Part shown: positions 45,343 through 56,400 of the stretch, piece after piece | Position numbering within the stretch: position 1 is the stretch's first letter | How the letters are laid out: each line of letters begins with the position of its first letter | Assembly: GCA_016711805.1 (NCBI GenBank) | Contig: JADJSH010000001.1 | Span: 186,001-250,000, forward strand | Reading direction: 5' to 3' | DNA: 64,000 nt | From: Bacteroidota bacterium | GTDB lineage: Bacteria; Bacteroidota; Bacteroidia; B-17B0; Aurantibacillaceae | Notes under the pieces: model-generated | Seen by the model: only the letters and a program-made list of their open reading frames with translations | The model's database searches: none | What the model was told of the DNA's origin: nothing | Made by a program: the position numbers and the translations under genes

Positions 45343-45995
45343 GTAATTCAAAAACCAAAATCAACATACTATTAGTAGACGATCATCAATTGGTTATTGA
45401 TGGTCTAAAAAGCATGCTTGCCAACGAAAAAAACTATGTCATAAAAGGCGAAGCGTTAAATGGCCAACAAGCATTAGAGATGATTACCTCCAAACCTAAT
45501 GAATACCAATTAGTTGTAACTGATGTTACTATGCCTTTAATGTCGGGAATAGAACTATGCAAAATAATTAAAGAGCAATATCCTCATATTAAAGTACTGA
45601 TATTAAGTATGCATAATAGCATCACCATTATAAAAGACGCCCTAAATTCTGAAGCTGATGGCTATATGCTAAAAAATACCGGACAAGATGAATTTATTAA
45701 AGCCATAGAACGTGTTTTAGGAGATGGTACTTATTTTAGCCAAGATATTTTACCAATTATTTTAAATTTATTCCAAAAGGAAAAAAAAGAAACTCTCAAA
45801 AATGCTTTAAGTCAAAGAGAAAAAGAAGTTTTAGAATTGATTGTACAAGAATATACTAGTAAAGAAATTGCTGAAAAGCTTTTTATAAGCAAGCAAACAG
45901 TTGACACTCACCGTATTAATATTATGCAAAAAACAGACTGTAAAACCCTAGTAGGCTTAATCAAATACGCTATCCAATCAGGTTACATCAAATAA
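45339..45995 (+). CDS. NarL/LuxR-family response regulator
   Basis: 218 residues. Receiver domain (about 8-125) with DDH acidic pocket, phospho-acceptor Asp62 in VVTDVTMPLMSG and Lys in YMLKNTG. C-terminal LuxR helix-turn-helix (about 153-215): LSQREKEVLELIVQEYTSKEIAEKLFISKQTVDTHRINIMQKT. Overlaps the histidine kinase by 4 bases, so cognate partner. Downstream come two T9SS cargo genes with their own promoter. Confidence 0.95.
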   Translation: MSNSKTKINILLVDDHQLVIDGLKSMLANEKNYVIKGEALNGQQALEMITSKPNEYQLVVTDVTMPLMSGIELCKIIKEQYPHIKVLILSMHNSITIIKDALNSEADGYMLKNTGQDEFIKAIERVLGDGTYFSQDILPIILNLFQKEKKETLKNALSQREKEVLELIVQEYTSKEIAEKLFISKQTVDTHRINIMQKTDCKTLVGLIKYAIQSGYIK

Positions 45996-46037
45996 CATCC
46001 ATACATATATGGATACTAAAATCCGTACCAGTGGGGA

Positions 46038-46068
46038 TTGTAAAAAGTAAAGAATTTTAATAATTTTG
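46038..46068 (+). promoter_or_regulatory. Promoter of the T9SS cargo gene pair
   Basis: TTG (46038-46040), 20-base spacer, TAATTTTG (46061-46068), an exact TAnnTTTG box, 25 bases before the ATG at 46094. Confidence 0.6.
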
Positions 46069-46093
46069 AATTAATTAAAAAAAACAAATTATT

Positions 46094-47863
46094 ATGAAAA
46101 AATTTTTACTCCCTTTTGCAGTCCTTTTAAATATAACTATTAATGCCCAAAATAATGCTCAAGCATTTGACTGGTCATTTAATCCAGGTGCAAATAATAA
46201 CTTTTTATCCGCATTACATTATGATTCTCAAGGAAATTTGTTAGTAATGGCGAGTGCATCTGACAGTGCTAATTTTGGTGGAAATATTGTAACTGCTTTA
46301 CCTTCTGGAAGCTATCCTACAACCAATTACTATATAGGAAAACGTAATACAAATGGCACTTCGCAAATTTTACTTCAAAGTAGAAACGGCGCTACAAATT
46401 TATTTTCAACTTTCAGTGATTTTAATTTAGATATTAATAACAATATAATTGTTGTAGGAGCAACATCCGCAGGGCATGATTTTGGTAATGGAGTTACGCT
46501 TTCTGATAAAGGCTACATGATTGCTAAGTACAATAACAGCGGAGTGGCACAATGGGCTAAAATGTACAATTTTGGAAATCCTAATATGAGTTCATTTACA
46601 ACAAAACCTTGGTATATACAATGTTTGCCAAATGGTGATGTTGTTGCTGTTTTAAAAGAAACAACTCGTTTTGCCTACATAAAAATTGATGCTAATGGAA
46701 ATGAGTTATTGTACAAAGAGTACAAAATAACTTCAAATGGAAGTACTTCAAGTATCTCAACATCAAAAAACAATTGCTTTATTGATAATACAGGAGCATT
46801 TTATTTATATTATAATTCAGTAAATAGCAACGCTATTCCTAAATTTAAATTAAGTACAGTTACAAATTCAGTAACAACGCCTTTTGATAGTGTTGAAATT
46901 TCAAATAGCGGACATTCTGGAGTGTCATTTTTATTTGCGTTTAGAGCTAATGGGAATAAAAAATATTTTAAAGGTTTTAGAGGAAGCATGGTTGATTTAG
47001 CAGTGGAGGCTTCAACAGGCAATACATTGTTAGATTGGGTACAATATGGGGGACAAAATAATATTGCTCCTATGAATATGATTTCTACTAATAATGGAAC
47101 TTTTGCTCAAACATATGCGGGTATTATTGCTATTGATTCATTAGGCAATTTTATAAAAAAGTCAACCGAAACACCTTCTTTGCAATATCGATATGAGTCT
47201 ATACTTCCTATAGGGAATTTTAAATTAATAGGTACTTTAAAATATGCAAATGGCAATACATTGTCAGCAGGAACTCAAACTTACTCCATTAGTAGTGGAG
47301 GTATCTTTACGTGGTTTGAATTAGATCAAAATTTAACACCATCATATTTTGTAGCAGCTCCATTAATTAATCAAAATAATAGTTTGGCAGAAGATGCAAT
47401 TAGTAATTATGGAAATAAAGTAGCTGTTGGTATTGAATGGCATCCAAGTACCCAATCTACATTAAATATAAATGGAACCATCTTAAAAGCAAATGATAAA
47501 AATACATCATTTTATACACGTTATAATTCACCGTTTAATATGCCTGGCACTGATATAGCAATTGCTCAATTTGACAGAACTTTATCAGGGTCAACAGCAT
47601 CAATTAATGAATCTCAAAATAAAACTATTAATTACATGTTATATCCTAATCCAGCTAAAAATGTCCTAAACATAGAATTAGATAACTTATTAAACGATAA
47701 CAAAACAGTAACAATCGCAAATATATTAGGAGAAGTTGTTTTAAGTGAAACATCTTCAGGTAACAAATTTTCGATAAATACAAGTAACTTAATTAGTGGT
47801 GTTTATTTTGTAACCATCAGCAACAAAGGTATACAATCAACACAAAAAATAATTATTGAATAA
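46094..47863 (+). CDS. Secreted protein with type IX C-terminal sorting domain
   Basis: 589 residues. Signal peptide MKKFLLPFAVLLNITINAQN; a large body of beta-propeller-like repeats with no enzyme motif (LHYDSQGNLLVMASASDSANFGG; DFNLDINNNIIVVGATSAGHDFGNG); then a type A T9SS sorting domain of about 80 residues (YMLYPNPAKNVLNIELDN... ILGEVVLSETSSGNKFSINTSNLISGVYFVTISN...STQKIIIE). Exported to the cell surface or medium by the T9SS. Function of the body unknown. Confidence 0.85.
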   Translation: MKKFLLPFAVLLNITINAQNNAQAFDWSFNPGANNNFLSALHYDSQGNLLVMASASDSANFGGNIVTALPSGSYPTTNYYIGKRNTNGTSQILLQSRNGATNLFSTFSDFNLDINNNIIVVGATSAGHDFGNGVTLSDKGYMIAKYNNSGVAQWAKMYNFGNPNMSSFTTKPWYIQCLPNGDVVAVLKETTRFAYIKIDANGNELLYKEYKITSNGSTSSISTSKNNCFIDNTGAFYLYYNSVNSNAIPKFKLSTVTNSVTTPFDSVEISNSGHSGVSFLFAFRANGNKKYFKGFRGSMVDLAVEASTGNTLLDWVQYGGQNNIAPMNMISTNNGTFAQTYAGIIAIDSLGNFIKKSTETPSLQYRYESILPIGNFKLIGTLKYANGNTLSAGTQTYSISSGGIFTWFELDQNLTPSYFVAAPLINQNNSLAEDAISNYGNKVAVGIEWHPSTQSTLNINGTILKANDKNTSFYTRYNSPFNMPGTDIAIAQFDRTLSGSTASINESQNKTINYMLYPNPAKNVLNIELDNLLNDNKTVTIANILGEVVLSETSSGNKFSINTSNLISGVYFVTISNKGIQSTQKIIIE

Positions 47864-47873
47864 AAAACAGTTT

Positions 47874-49535
47874 ATGAAAAAAATACTCCTTTTTGTAGCC
47901 GTCACATCTCAATTCAACATTTCCTCTCAAAACTTAAATTTTAATTATGCCAAAACTATATCGTCACCTGGGAATGAAATAATTTCAGGCATTTGTAATG
48001 ACAACAATGGTAATTTATACAGCGTTGGGTATTTTGACAATACTGCAGATTTTGATGAGAGTGCAGGAACATACACAATGCAAGCTGTTTTTGGATCAAA
48101 TGACATTTTTATTCGCAAGCATGACTCAAACAATAATTTTATATGGGCAAAACAAATCGGAGGAACTGTAGAAGAAACTGCATATGATGTTGCAACCGAT
48201 AATTTTGGGAACATTTATATAGTTGGTTCTTTTAAGAGTTTAAACTGTGATTTTGATCCATCACCAACCGCTACATACACAGTTGCAGGAAATAGCGCAG
48301 ACGCATTCATTTTAAAACTTTCTTCAAACGGAGACTTTAAATGGGTAAAATCAATTGGGGGAGCTTTTGATGACTATTTTAATAGAATTGTAGTTGACAA
48401 ACAAGGAAATGTTTTCGCTGCAGGATATATAAAAGACTATACCGATGCTGATCCTAACTCAGGCACAGTAACTTTAAATCCATCAAATGGCCATGCCATC
48501 ATTCTAAGTTTAGATAGTATAGGAACCTATAGATGGTCTAAACAAGTTAATGGAGGATACGATCAATTTATAAATGAAATAGGATTAGATAATCACGATC
48601 ATATTTATTCAGTAGGATATTTCAATTATAGCTCATCTAACAATATTTATATTGGGAAACATACAACTAGCGGCACAAATGTATGGACAAAAGATATGGG
48701 TGCTACATCAAACGAGGATGCAAGAGGATTAGCTATAGACACAATTAACAATAACATTTATGTAACGGGCCTTTTTAACGGTACAACAGATTTTGATCCA
48801 AATTCTGGCATTCAAAATTTAACATCAGCAACAAATGATGGCTATATTTTAAAATTAGATTCTGGAAGTAATTTTATTTGGGTGCAACAAATTGGAGGAC
48901 CTGGTCTAGATTATGGAGTTGATATTTCTACTGATCATAATGGAAATATCTACAATGTTGGAATATTTAAAAATAGTGTCGATTTTGATCCTAGTCCAAC
49001 AAGCACTTTTACTTTGAATGGAGGCTCAAGTTTTGAAATTTATATGTTAAAGCTTGACAACAATGGAACGTTTATGGGTGCAAACCAAATAGGAAACCAA
49101 CTTAACGAAACCCTAAATGGTATATATGTAGACAAGAATAATTGCATTTCAATATTCGGCACATATAAAGGGACTGTAGATTTCGACATTAGCCCAACCA
49201 CTTCATACAGTTTAACTGCTAACGGCAGCAATCCGGAAGCATTTATTGCAAATTATTGCGAAATCTTAAACAGTTTGAAGGATAACATAAGTGAAAACGA
49301 AACCTTTACTGTTTTCCCAAATCCTTCTAATGGAACATTTCATATAAAAACTGATGAATTAAAAATTACTGAATACCAGATTATAATTTCCAATATTTTA
49401 GGAGAAACAATTTTTGAAATGACAACCACGGAGAAAAAACTAAGCATTCAATTAGACCATGTGCCGAGTGGGATATATAATTTATCCATTAAAAACAATA
49501 ACTATCTATATACAAAAAAAATAATAAAACAATAA
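47874..49535 (+). CDS. Secreted SBBP-repeat protein with type IX C-terminal sorting domain
   Basis: Start set at ATG 47874 (MKKILLFVAVTSQFNISSQN). About 553 residues. Repeats of roughly 45 residues of the SBBP/beta-propeller type: GNLYSVGYFDNTADFDESAGTYTM, GNIYIVGSFKSLNCDFDPSPTATYTV, NNIYVTGLFNGTTDFDPNSGIQNL, GNIYNVGIFKNSVDFDPSPTSTFTL. The Asp-rich DFDP loops may bind calcium (inference). C-terminal T9SS sorting domain FTVFPNPSNGTFHIKTDELK...PSGIYNLSIKNNNYLYTKKIIKQ. It starts 10 bases after the preceding cargo gene. Confidence 0.87.
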   Translation: MKKILLFVAVTSQFNISSQNLNFNYAKTISSPGNEIISGICNDNNGNLYSVGYFDNTADFDESAGTYTMQAVFGSNDIFIRKHDSNNNFIWAKQIGGTVEETAYDVATDNFGNIYIVGSFKSLNCDFDPSPTATYTVAGNSADAFILKLSSNGDFKWVKSIGGAFDDYFNRIVVDKQGNVFAAGYIKDYTDADPNSGTVTLNPSNGHAIILSLDSIGTYRWSKQVNGGYDQFINEIGLDNHDHIYSVGYFNYSSSNNIYIGKHTTSGTNVWTKDMGATSNEDARGLAIDTINNNIYVTGLFNGTTDFDPNSGIQNLTSATNDGYILKLDSGSNFIWVQQIGGPGLDYGVDISTDHNGNIYNVGIFKNSVDFDPSPTSTFTLNGGSSFEIYMLKLDNNGTFMGANQIGNQLNETLNGIYVDKNNCISIFGTYKGTVDFDISPTTSYSLTANGSNPEAFIANYCEILNSLKDNISENETFTVFPNPSNGTFHIKTDELKITEYQIIISNILGETIFEMTTTEKKLSIQLDHVPSGIYNLSIKNNNYLYTKKIIKQ

Positions 49536-49537
49536 CT

Positions 49538-49756
49538 ATGAAAACATTAATCATCACAGTCATTTCAATTTTCAGTATCAGTATAACTTCTTGTAAAAAA
49601 GATTATGTGTGTGTTTGCACCGAAAAAGCAACTGGCGAAAAAAGTTACGGAGATCACTTTAAAGCAGGTCCATTTGTAAAAAAAGCCGCCGAAGAGTCAT
49701 GCAAAGCGAACAACGATGTATTTGAAGACGGATTAGAAAATTGCCATTTAGAGTAA
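49538..49756 (+). CDS. Small lipoprotein
   Basis: 72 residues: MKTLIITVISIFSISITSC lipoprotein signal, then a compact domain with Cys pairs (YVCVCTEKATGEKSYGD; EESCKANNDVFEDGLENCHLE). Not recognised. It directly follows the SBBP cargo gene and precedes a terminator, so it is the last gene of that unit. Confidence 0.75.
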   Translation: MKTLIITVISIFSISITSCKKDYVCVCTEKATGEKSYGDHFKAGPFVKKAAEESCKANNDVFEDGLENCHLE

Positions 49757-49767
49757 TACAATAATTT

Positions 49768-49804
49768 AAAAGCCCTCTGATAATATATCCGAGGGCTTTC
49801 TATT
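49768..49804. terminator. Bidirectional terminator between convergent genes
   Basis: AAAGCCCTC (49769-49777) pairs with GAGGGCTTT (49791-49799), with A- and T-runs on the two sides. Serves both the small lipoprotein and clpB. Confidence 0.85.
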
Positions 49805-52397
49805 ATTTATTTCTAAAAACAAACTGTTTATCAAAAACATCTAAAACAATTTCTTTAGATTTATCTACCTTATCGGATAACAATTGTTTTGATAGTTCAT
49901 TCAACACTTGTTTTTGAAGCACTCGTTTTACTGGTCGCGCTCCATAATGAGGATCATATCCTAATTCCGCCAACCATTCAATCGCTTCGTCGGTAGCTGT
50001 TATAGTCATGTGTTGCTCTGCTAATCTTTCGGCAATTTGTTTGAATTGAATTTTCACAATATCCGCTACGTCTTCTCTATTTAAAGGTTCAAACATTATC
50101 ACTTCATCAATACGATTTAAAAACTCAGGGCGAATTGTTTTTTTCAATAACTCAAACACTTCCATTTTAGTTTTAGCTAAAACTTCGTCTTTATTAATCT
50201 CCGTTAAGTGATCAAAATTTTCTTGAATTAAATGAGAACCAATATTTGAAGTCATAATAATAATGGTGTTTTTAAAATTCACGGTTCTACCTTTATTATC
50301 GGTCAAACGACCGTCATCTAACACTTGTAACAAAATATTAAATACATCGGGATGCGCTTTTTCAATCTCATCAAGCAAAATCACAGAGTATGGTCTTCTT
50401 CTCACCGCTTCTGTTAACTGTCCTCCTTCATCAAAACCAACATATCCTGGAGGCGCTCCAATCAAACGGCTCACCGCATGACGCTCTTGATACTCACTCA
50501 TATCAATGCGAGTCATCGCATTTTCATTATTAAACAAATAATCCGCTAAAGCTTTTGCTAATTCTGTTTTACCAACACCAGTCGTTCCTAAGAAAATAAA
50601 AGAACCGATTGGTTTTTTCGCATCCTGTAATCCCGCTCTACTTCTTCTCACGGCATCGGCAATACTTTCAATAGCTTGATGTTGACCAACCACACGTTTA
50701 TGTAATTCATCTTCTAAAAACAATAATTTTTCCTTTTCACTTTGCATCATTTTCGAAACTGGAATACCAGTCCAAGCACTAATCACATCCGCTATATCTT
50801 CGCTATCAACTTCTTCTTTCAATAACTGAGAACCATTTGCTTTTGCTTCACTTAATTTATCTTCCAATGAAGTTAACATCGCGTCTGCTTCTTGAATTTT
50901 ACCATAACGTATTTCAGCTACTTTTCCAAAATCACCTTGTTTCTCATAATTAGACGCTTCTTGTTTGTAATCTTCAATTTGCGCTTTCACTTTTTGAACA
51001 CCTTCAATCGCTTCTTTCTCACTTTGCCACTTAGCTTTCAAAGCAATACGTTTGTCGCTTAAATCAGCTAACTCTTTATTTAACGTTTCCACTTTTACAT
51101 CTTCCTCTTCACGCTTCATTGCTTCACGTTCAATTTCCAATTGCATAATCTTACGCTCTAATTCATCTAACTCAATAGGCATAGAGTTAATTTGCATACG
51201 TAATTTCGATGCAGCCTCATCCATTAAATCAATAGCTTTATCTGGTAAAAAACGATCGCTAATGTAACGCTGAGATAATTCTACTGCTGCTATAATGGCT
51301 TCATCTTTAATACGCACTTTATGATGTGCTTCGTATTTTTCTTTGATACCACGTAATATTGAAATTGCATCTTCTTCACTTGGTTCATCTACCATTACTT
51401 TTTGAAAACGACGCTCCAAAGCTTTATCTTTTTCAAAATATTTTTGATACTCGTTCAAAGTGGTTGCGCCAATAGCCCTTAATTCTCCACGAGCTAAAGC
51501 TGGTTTTAAAATATTAGCAGCATCCATCGCGCCCTCTCCTCCACCTGCGCCAACTAAAGTATGAATCTCATCAATAAACAACACCACGTCGCCATCGCTA
51601 CCAATAACCTCCTTTACAACTGATTTTAATCTGTCTTCAAACTCACCTTTGTATTTAGCGCCTGCAATTAAAGCACCCATATCTAATGAATACACTTGTT
51701 TTGATTTTAAATTTTCAGGAACATCACCTGCAATAATACGATGTGCTAAACCCTCTGCAATGGCTGTTTTACCAACACCAGGTTCACCAACTAAAATTGG
51801 ATTGTTTTTAGTACGACGAGATAATATTTGTAATACTCTTCGTATCTCTTCATCACGACCAATAACTGGATCTAATTTACCATTACGAGCCTGTGTATTT
51901 AAATTAACAGCGTATTTATTTAAGGCATTATAATTTTCATCTGCCGATTGACTCGTCACTGTTGAACCTTTTCTTAATTCGGTGATAGCAGCATTTAGCT
52001 CTTTCTCTTTAATTCCATTATCTTTCATTAACTGAGCAACAGAATCTCCACTAGCTAAGATGCCTAATAATAAATGTTCAATCGAAACGTACTCATCCTT
52101 AAACTCTTTCAAATAGCTAGTAGCTTTTGATACTGTTTTATTAGCGTTGTTTGATAAGTAAGGCTGACCTCCACTTACTTTTGGATAAGAGCTAACAATG
52201 GCATCAACCGTTTTAGAAAACATAGATTGATTAACCCCTAATTTTTTTAATATAAATGGCGTTACATTTTCATCTACCTCCAAAATAGCTTTTAAAATAT
52301 GTCCATTTTCGATTGCCTGTTGACCATTAACGGTTGCAATTTGCATTGCCTGTTGAATGGCTTCTTGTGATTTAATTGTAAAGTTATTTAAATTCAT
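49803..52397 (-). CDS. clpB: ATP-dependent chaperone ClpB
   Basis: 864 residues. Clp-N repeats (1-150), AAA+ domain 1 with Walker A GEPGVGKTAIAEGLA and Walker B DVVLFIDEIHTLVGAGG, coiled-coil middle domain (about 400-530, ELERKIMQLEIEREAMKREEEDVKVE), AAA+ domain 2 with LGTTGVGKTELAKALA and SVILLDEIEKAHPDVFN, and a C-terminal small domain. ClpB resolves protein aggregates with DnaK. No CIRCE or other heat-shock operator was seen by eye in the 184-base upstream gap. Confidence 0.98.
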   Translation of the reverse strand: MNLNNFTIKSQEAIQQAMQIATVNGQQAIENGHILKAILEVDENVTPFILKKLGVNQSMFSKTVDAIVSSYPKVSGGQPYLSNNANKTVSKATSYLKEFKDEYVSIEHLLLGILASGDSVAQLMKDNGIKEKELNAAITELRKGSTVTSQSADENYNALNKYAVNLNTQARNGKLDPVIGRDEEIRRVLQILSRRTKNNPILVGEPGVGKTAIAEGLAHRIIAGDVPENLKSKQVYSLDMGALIAGAKYKGEFEDRLKSVVKEVIGSDGDVVLFIDEIHTLVGAGGGEGAMDAANILKPALARGELRAIGATTLNEYQKYFEKDKALERRFQKVMVDEPSEEDAISILRGIKEKYEAHHKVRIKDEAIIAAVELSQRYISDRFLPDKAIDLMDEAASKLRMQINSMPIELDELERKIMQLEIEREAMKREEEDVKVETLNKELADLSDKRIALKAKWQSEKEAIEGVQKVKAQIEDYKQEASNYEKQGDFGKVAEIRYGKIQEADAMLTSLEDKLSEAKANGSQLLKEEVDSEDIADVISAWTGIPVSKMMQSEKEKLLFLEDELHKRVVGQHQAIESIADAVRRSRAGLQDAKKPIGSFIFLGTTGVGKTELAKALADYLFNNENAMTRIDMSEYQERHAVSRLIGAPPGYVGFDEGGQLTEAVRRRPYSVILLDEIEKAHPDVFNILLQVLDDGRLTDNKGRTVNFKNTIIIMTSNIGSHLIQENFDHLTEINKDEVLAKTKMEVFELLKKTIRPEFLNRIDEVIMFEPLNREDVADIVKIQFKQIAERLAEQHMTITATDEAIEWLAELGYDPHYGARPVKRVLQKQVLNELSKQLLSDKVDKSKEIVLDVFDKQFVFRNK

Positions 52398-52581
52398 AAT
52401 AGTATTTTTTTTGTTAGAGACCTCAAATTATAGTCCAAGTGAAGTTATCTGAAATAAAGTCGTGAAAAGATGATTGAAGTGGACGTATTGTCTGATTTTA
52501 ATCATAAAAACTGACGTTTTATGCATATCTGGATTCATTTATTTGATTCCAAGAATTCAAAAACTTTAGTTAAATTAGTAC

Positions 52582-53349
52582 ATGTTTTTTATTCTATCTA
52601 AAATATTAGCATTCATTATTGCGCCCTATACTTGGCTATTTTTTGGGTTACTATTTACACTAAAAAAAGTGTGGCATACACCATTTAAAAAATGGGTGTT
52701 AGGCTTAACTATATTTACTTATGTGATATCCAACTCTTTTTTAATGGATGAAATTGTAAGAGCTTGGGAATATTGCGATGATGACATTTACTTAAAAAGC
52801 ACTCAATACGATATGGCGATTGTATTAGGAGGCATGAGTAGAATTGATGAACGTCAAAACAAAGCTGATTTCAATTTTTCGGGAGATCGTTTGTTTCAAA
52901 CCTTAGAACTGTATCATAAAGGGAGAGTAAAAAAACTATTTATTACTGGAGGCTCTGGTAGCATTAGTCATCCCGAACATAGAGAAGCCCTTTACATCAA
53001 AAAATATCTAAAAAACATAGCGATTCCTGATAGTAACATTATTATTGAAAGTAACTCCAAAAACACCTACGAAAACGCTGTATTTAGCAAACACATATTA
53101 GATAGTATGCAATTTAAAGGATCTATCTTATTAGTAACTTCTTCTTTTCATATGCGTAGAGCCTTAGCTATCTTTAATAAAGCTGGCTATAAAAACATAA
53201 CTCCCTTTGTTACCAATAAAATTACTGGAGAACGAAAATTTGAATTTGACTATTGCTTCATACCAAATGTAGAAGCTGTTTTTAGTCTTAACCTTATTTT
53301 ACACGAAATGGCTGGTTATCTAACCTATAAAATAAAGGGTTATTTATAA
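52582..53349 (+). CDS. YdcF-like DUF218 membrane protein
   Basis: 255 residues. Two N-terminal membrane helices, then a DUF218 domain: YDMAIVLGGMSRIDERQN, LYHKGRVKKLFITGGSGS, IIIESNSKNTYENAVFSKHIL, ILLVTSSFHMRRALAIFNKAGY. The ElyC/SanA/YdcF family is linked to envelope integrity; biochemical function is not settled. 60 bases before the macroglobulin gene. Confidence 0.88.
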   Translation: MFFILSKILAFIIAPYTWLFFGLLFTLKKVWHTPFKKWVLGLTIFTYVISNSFLMDEIVRAWEYCDDDIYLKSTQYDMAIVLGGMSRIDERQNKADFNFSGDRLFQTLELYHKGRVKKLFITGGSGSISHPEHREALYIKKYLKNIAIPDSNIIIESNSKNTYENAVFSKHILDSMQFKGSILLVTSSFHMRRALAIFNKAGYKNITPFVTNKITGERKFEFDYCFIPNVEAVFSLNLILHEMAGYLTYKIKGYL

Positions 53350-53409
53350 AAACAAGCCTTTTTATGGAATATTTTTTATTCTGCATCTAAACATTAAAAT
53401 TTAAATTTT

Positions 53410-56400
53410 ATGAAGCTTAAAAAAATCACTACCGTTGCTTTATTGTGTATCGCCAGCACTTTAATTTCGTTGGGTTACTTTTCAAACGTGTTTACCAAAC
53501 CTTCTGAAACTCTATTGAGTTTTAATAAAGGAGATAGTTACGAAAAGCTATGGAAAAGAGTAGATAGTTGTGAAAACAAGGGTTTAACAGAATCTGCTTT
53601 GAAAATAGTAAACGGAATTTACACAAAAGCTAAATTAGATAATAATGCTTCTCAATTTGTGAAAGCTATTTTACATCGCATGAAGTTTGAAAGCTACAAA
53701 GAAGAGTTTTCTTTAGAGAAATCCATTTTCAAATTACGAGATGAAGCTAACGAAGCTAAATACCCAATTAAACCTGTTTTGCAGAGTGTTTTGGCAGATG
53801 CTTTTTGGCAATATTTTCAAAATAATCGCTGGAAATTTTATAATAGAACAACCACCGTTAATTTTAAAAACGATGATATTGAAACCTGGGATTTAAAAGC
53901 TATTACCAATGCTGTGATTAGTAACTACAAAGCATCATTAACAAATGTAGATAGCTTAAAACGCACCAAAGTTGATATTTATGATGACATTATCGATAAA
54001 GGAACCACTGAATGTCGCGCATGGCGACCAACATTATATGATTTTTTAGCGCACCGTGCTTTAGGTTTTTTAATGAGTTCAGAACCAGATGTTTCAAGAC
54101 CTGCGAATCGTTTTACCGTAAATAGCGATGATTATTTAAAACCTTATGTAGATTTTGTAAATCTAACCATTACCAATCCATCCGATTCTTTAGAGACAAA
54201 ATATTACGCTTTAAACATTATGAAAGACTTAACCGTGTTTCATAAAAATGATGCCAATCCAAATGCCTTAATTGACATTGAATTATTACGTTTAGATTAC
54301 ATCTATGCTAATTCTCAAAATGCTAAAAAAGACACATTGTATTTTAATTCCTTAAAAGCATTACAAACTAAATTCCCAAGCAACGAACGTGTTACCGAAA
54401 TTGATTTTAGAATTGCTAACTGGTATTTACAAAAAGCTTCAAAATATAAACCATTGGAAGGCGATAGCTATAAATGGTATAAAAAAACTGCCAAAGAAAT
54501 TTGTGAATCGGCTATTGCTAAGTTCCCAAAATCGTATGGTGCTTTAGAATGTAAAAACACCCTAAATACCATTCACTCAAAATCGTTTAATTTAACCATT
54601 GAAGAAGTTAATGAACCAAATAAACCATTTAGAGCATTAGTAAGTTCTCAAAACATTAATAAAATTTATTTCAAAATTGTAAAAACTTCTAGTCAGGAGT
54701 TACGCGAGTTGTCGAGAAAAAAATACGGACAAGAGTTATATGCAAAATATAAAACCTTTCCAGAGGTAACCACTTTCTCGCAAGATTTTATTGATGATGG
54801 TGATTATCAAAATCATTTAACGGAAATTAAATTACCTGAATTAGCAGTTGGTTATTATGTGATCTTAACTTCATTAAGCGAAGATTTTAAATACGCAAAC
54901 AATATCACGGCTTATAGTACTTGTATAATGTCAGATTTGGCTTCAACAGAGAGAAGAAGAGATAATGGCTCTTATGACTTTTATACTTTACATCGTCAAA
55001 CTGGTGAAGCTTTAAAAAACATCACCGCTCAAGTATGGTACGAAAATTACGATTATAAAGTGAGAGAGTACGTTGTAAAAAAAGGGCCGGCTTACAAAAC
55101 AGATGATAAAGGTTTTTTAAACATTAGTTACGAAACTATCGAAAACAAAAGTTTCTTTATCGAATTTATTAATGGTAACGATCATTACTTTAACAACAAC
55201 AGCTACTATACTTATAAACCTTATGAAAAGAATTATACCGTTGTGAGTTCTCATATCTTTACAGATAGAGGAATTTATCGCCCTGGTCAAACGGTTTATT
55301 TCAAATCTATTGTATTAGAATCCACTAATGGAAAGAACCATCAATTAAAGACAAATTACCCTGTTACGGTTACATTCTATGATGTAAACTATCAAGTGGT
55401 AAGTTCATTGCCATTAGTGACAAATGAATTTGGAACAGTTAGCGGTTCGTTTACAGCACCGCAAAATGGACTAAACGGACAAATGCATATTACGGATGGA
55501 CATGGCAATGCATATATTTCAGTAGAAGATTATAAGCGTCCGAAATTTGAAACTGATTTTAATCCTGTAAAAGGCAGCTACAAAATTAATGATGAAGTTA
55601 CTGTTACTGGTTTAGCAAAAGCTTATGCAGGAAACGTGATTGATGGCGCTAAAGTAGCATACCGTGTGGTACGAAATGTAAATTATCCATATTGGTATTG
55701 GTGGTACAGACCTTATAATGTAGGTTCAACCGAAACTGAAATTATCAATGGAGAAATTACAAGTAATGATACTGGGACATACATTATTAAGTTTAAAGCT
55801 TTGCCTGACGAATCGGTTTCAAAAACAAGTTACGCGACTTATAATTATAAAGTAACAGCTGATGTCACCGATATTAATGGAGAAACCCATAGAACTGAAA
55901 CCAATGTCACCGTTGGTTATCAAGCTTTACAATTAGCGGTTTCGAGTGATGCTATTGTTGAAGTGAATAATACAAAACCAATTTACATCACCACAAATAA
56001 CTTAAATGGTGTTAAAGAAAATACGAAAGGAAATTTTGCCATCTACAAATTAAAACAACCTAATAAAGTTTTCAGAAGTCGTTTATGGCAGCAAGCTGAT
56101 AGACATAGTTTAAGTAAAGAAGATTACTACACAACTTTCCCAAATGATTTGTATGCTGACGAAAACAATAAATACAAATGGGAAAAAGAAACTAAAGTAT
56201 TAGATAAAGCCTTTGACACGGGTTTAAAAACGGACTATGATTTATCCGCTGAATTCAAATCATTTAAACCGGGTGTATATGTGATTGAAGCCAATTGTAA
56301 AGATAAGTTTGGAGAAGACATTAAAGCCTTTAGCTACATTACTGTATTTAATAAAAATAATAATGAAATTCCTGAGCAAACAGCTGATTGGTTTTACTAT

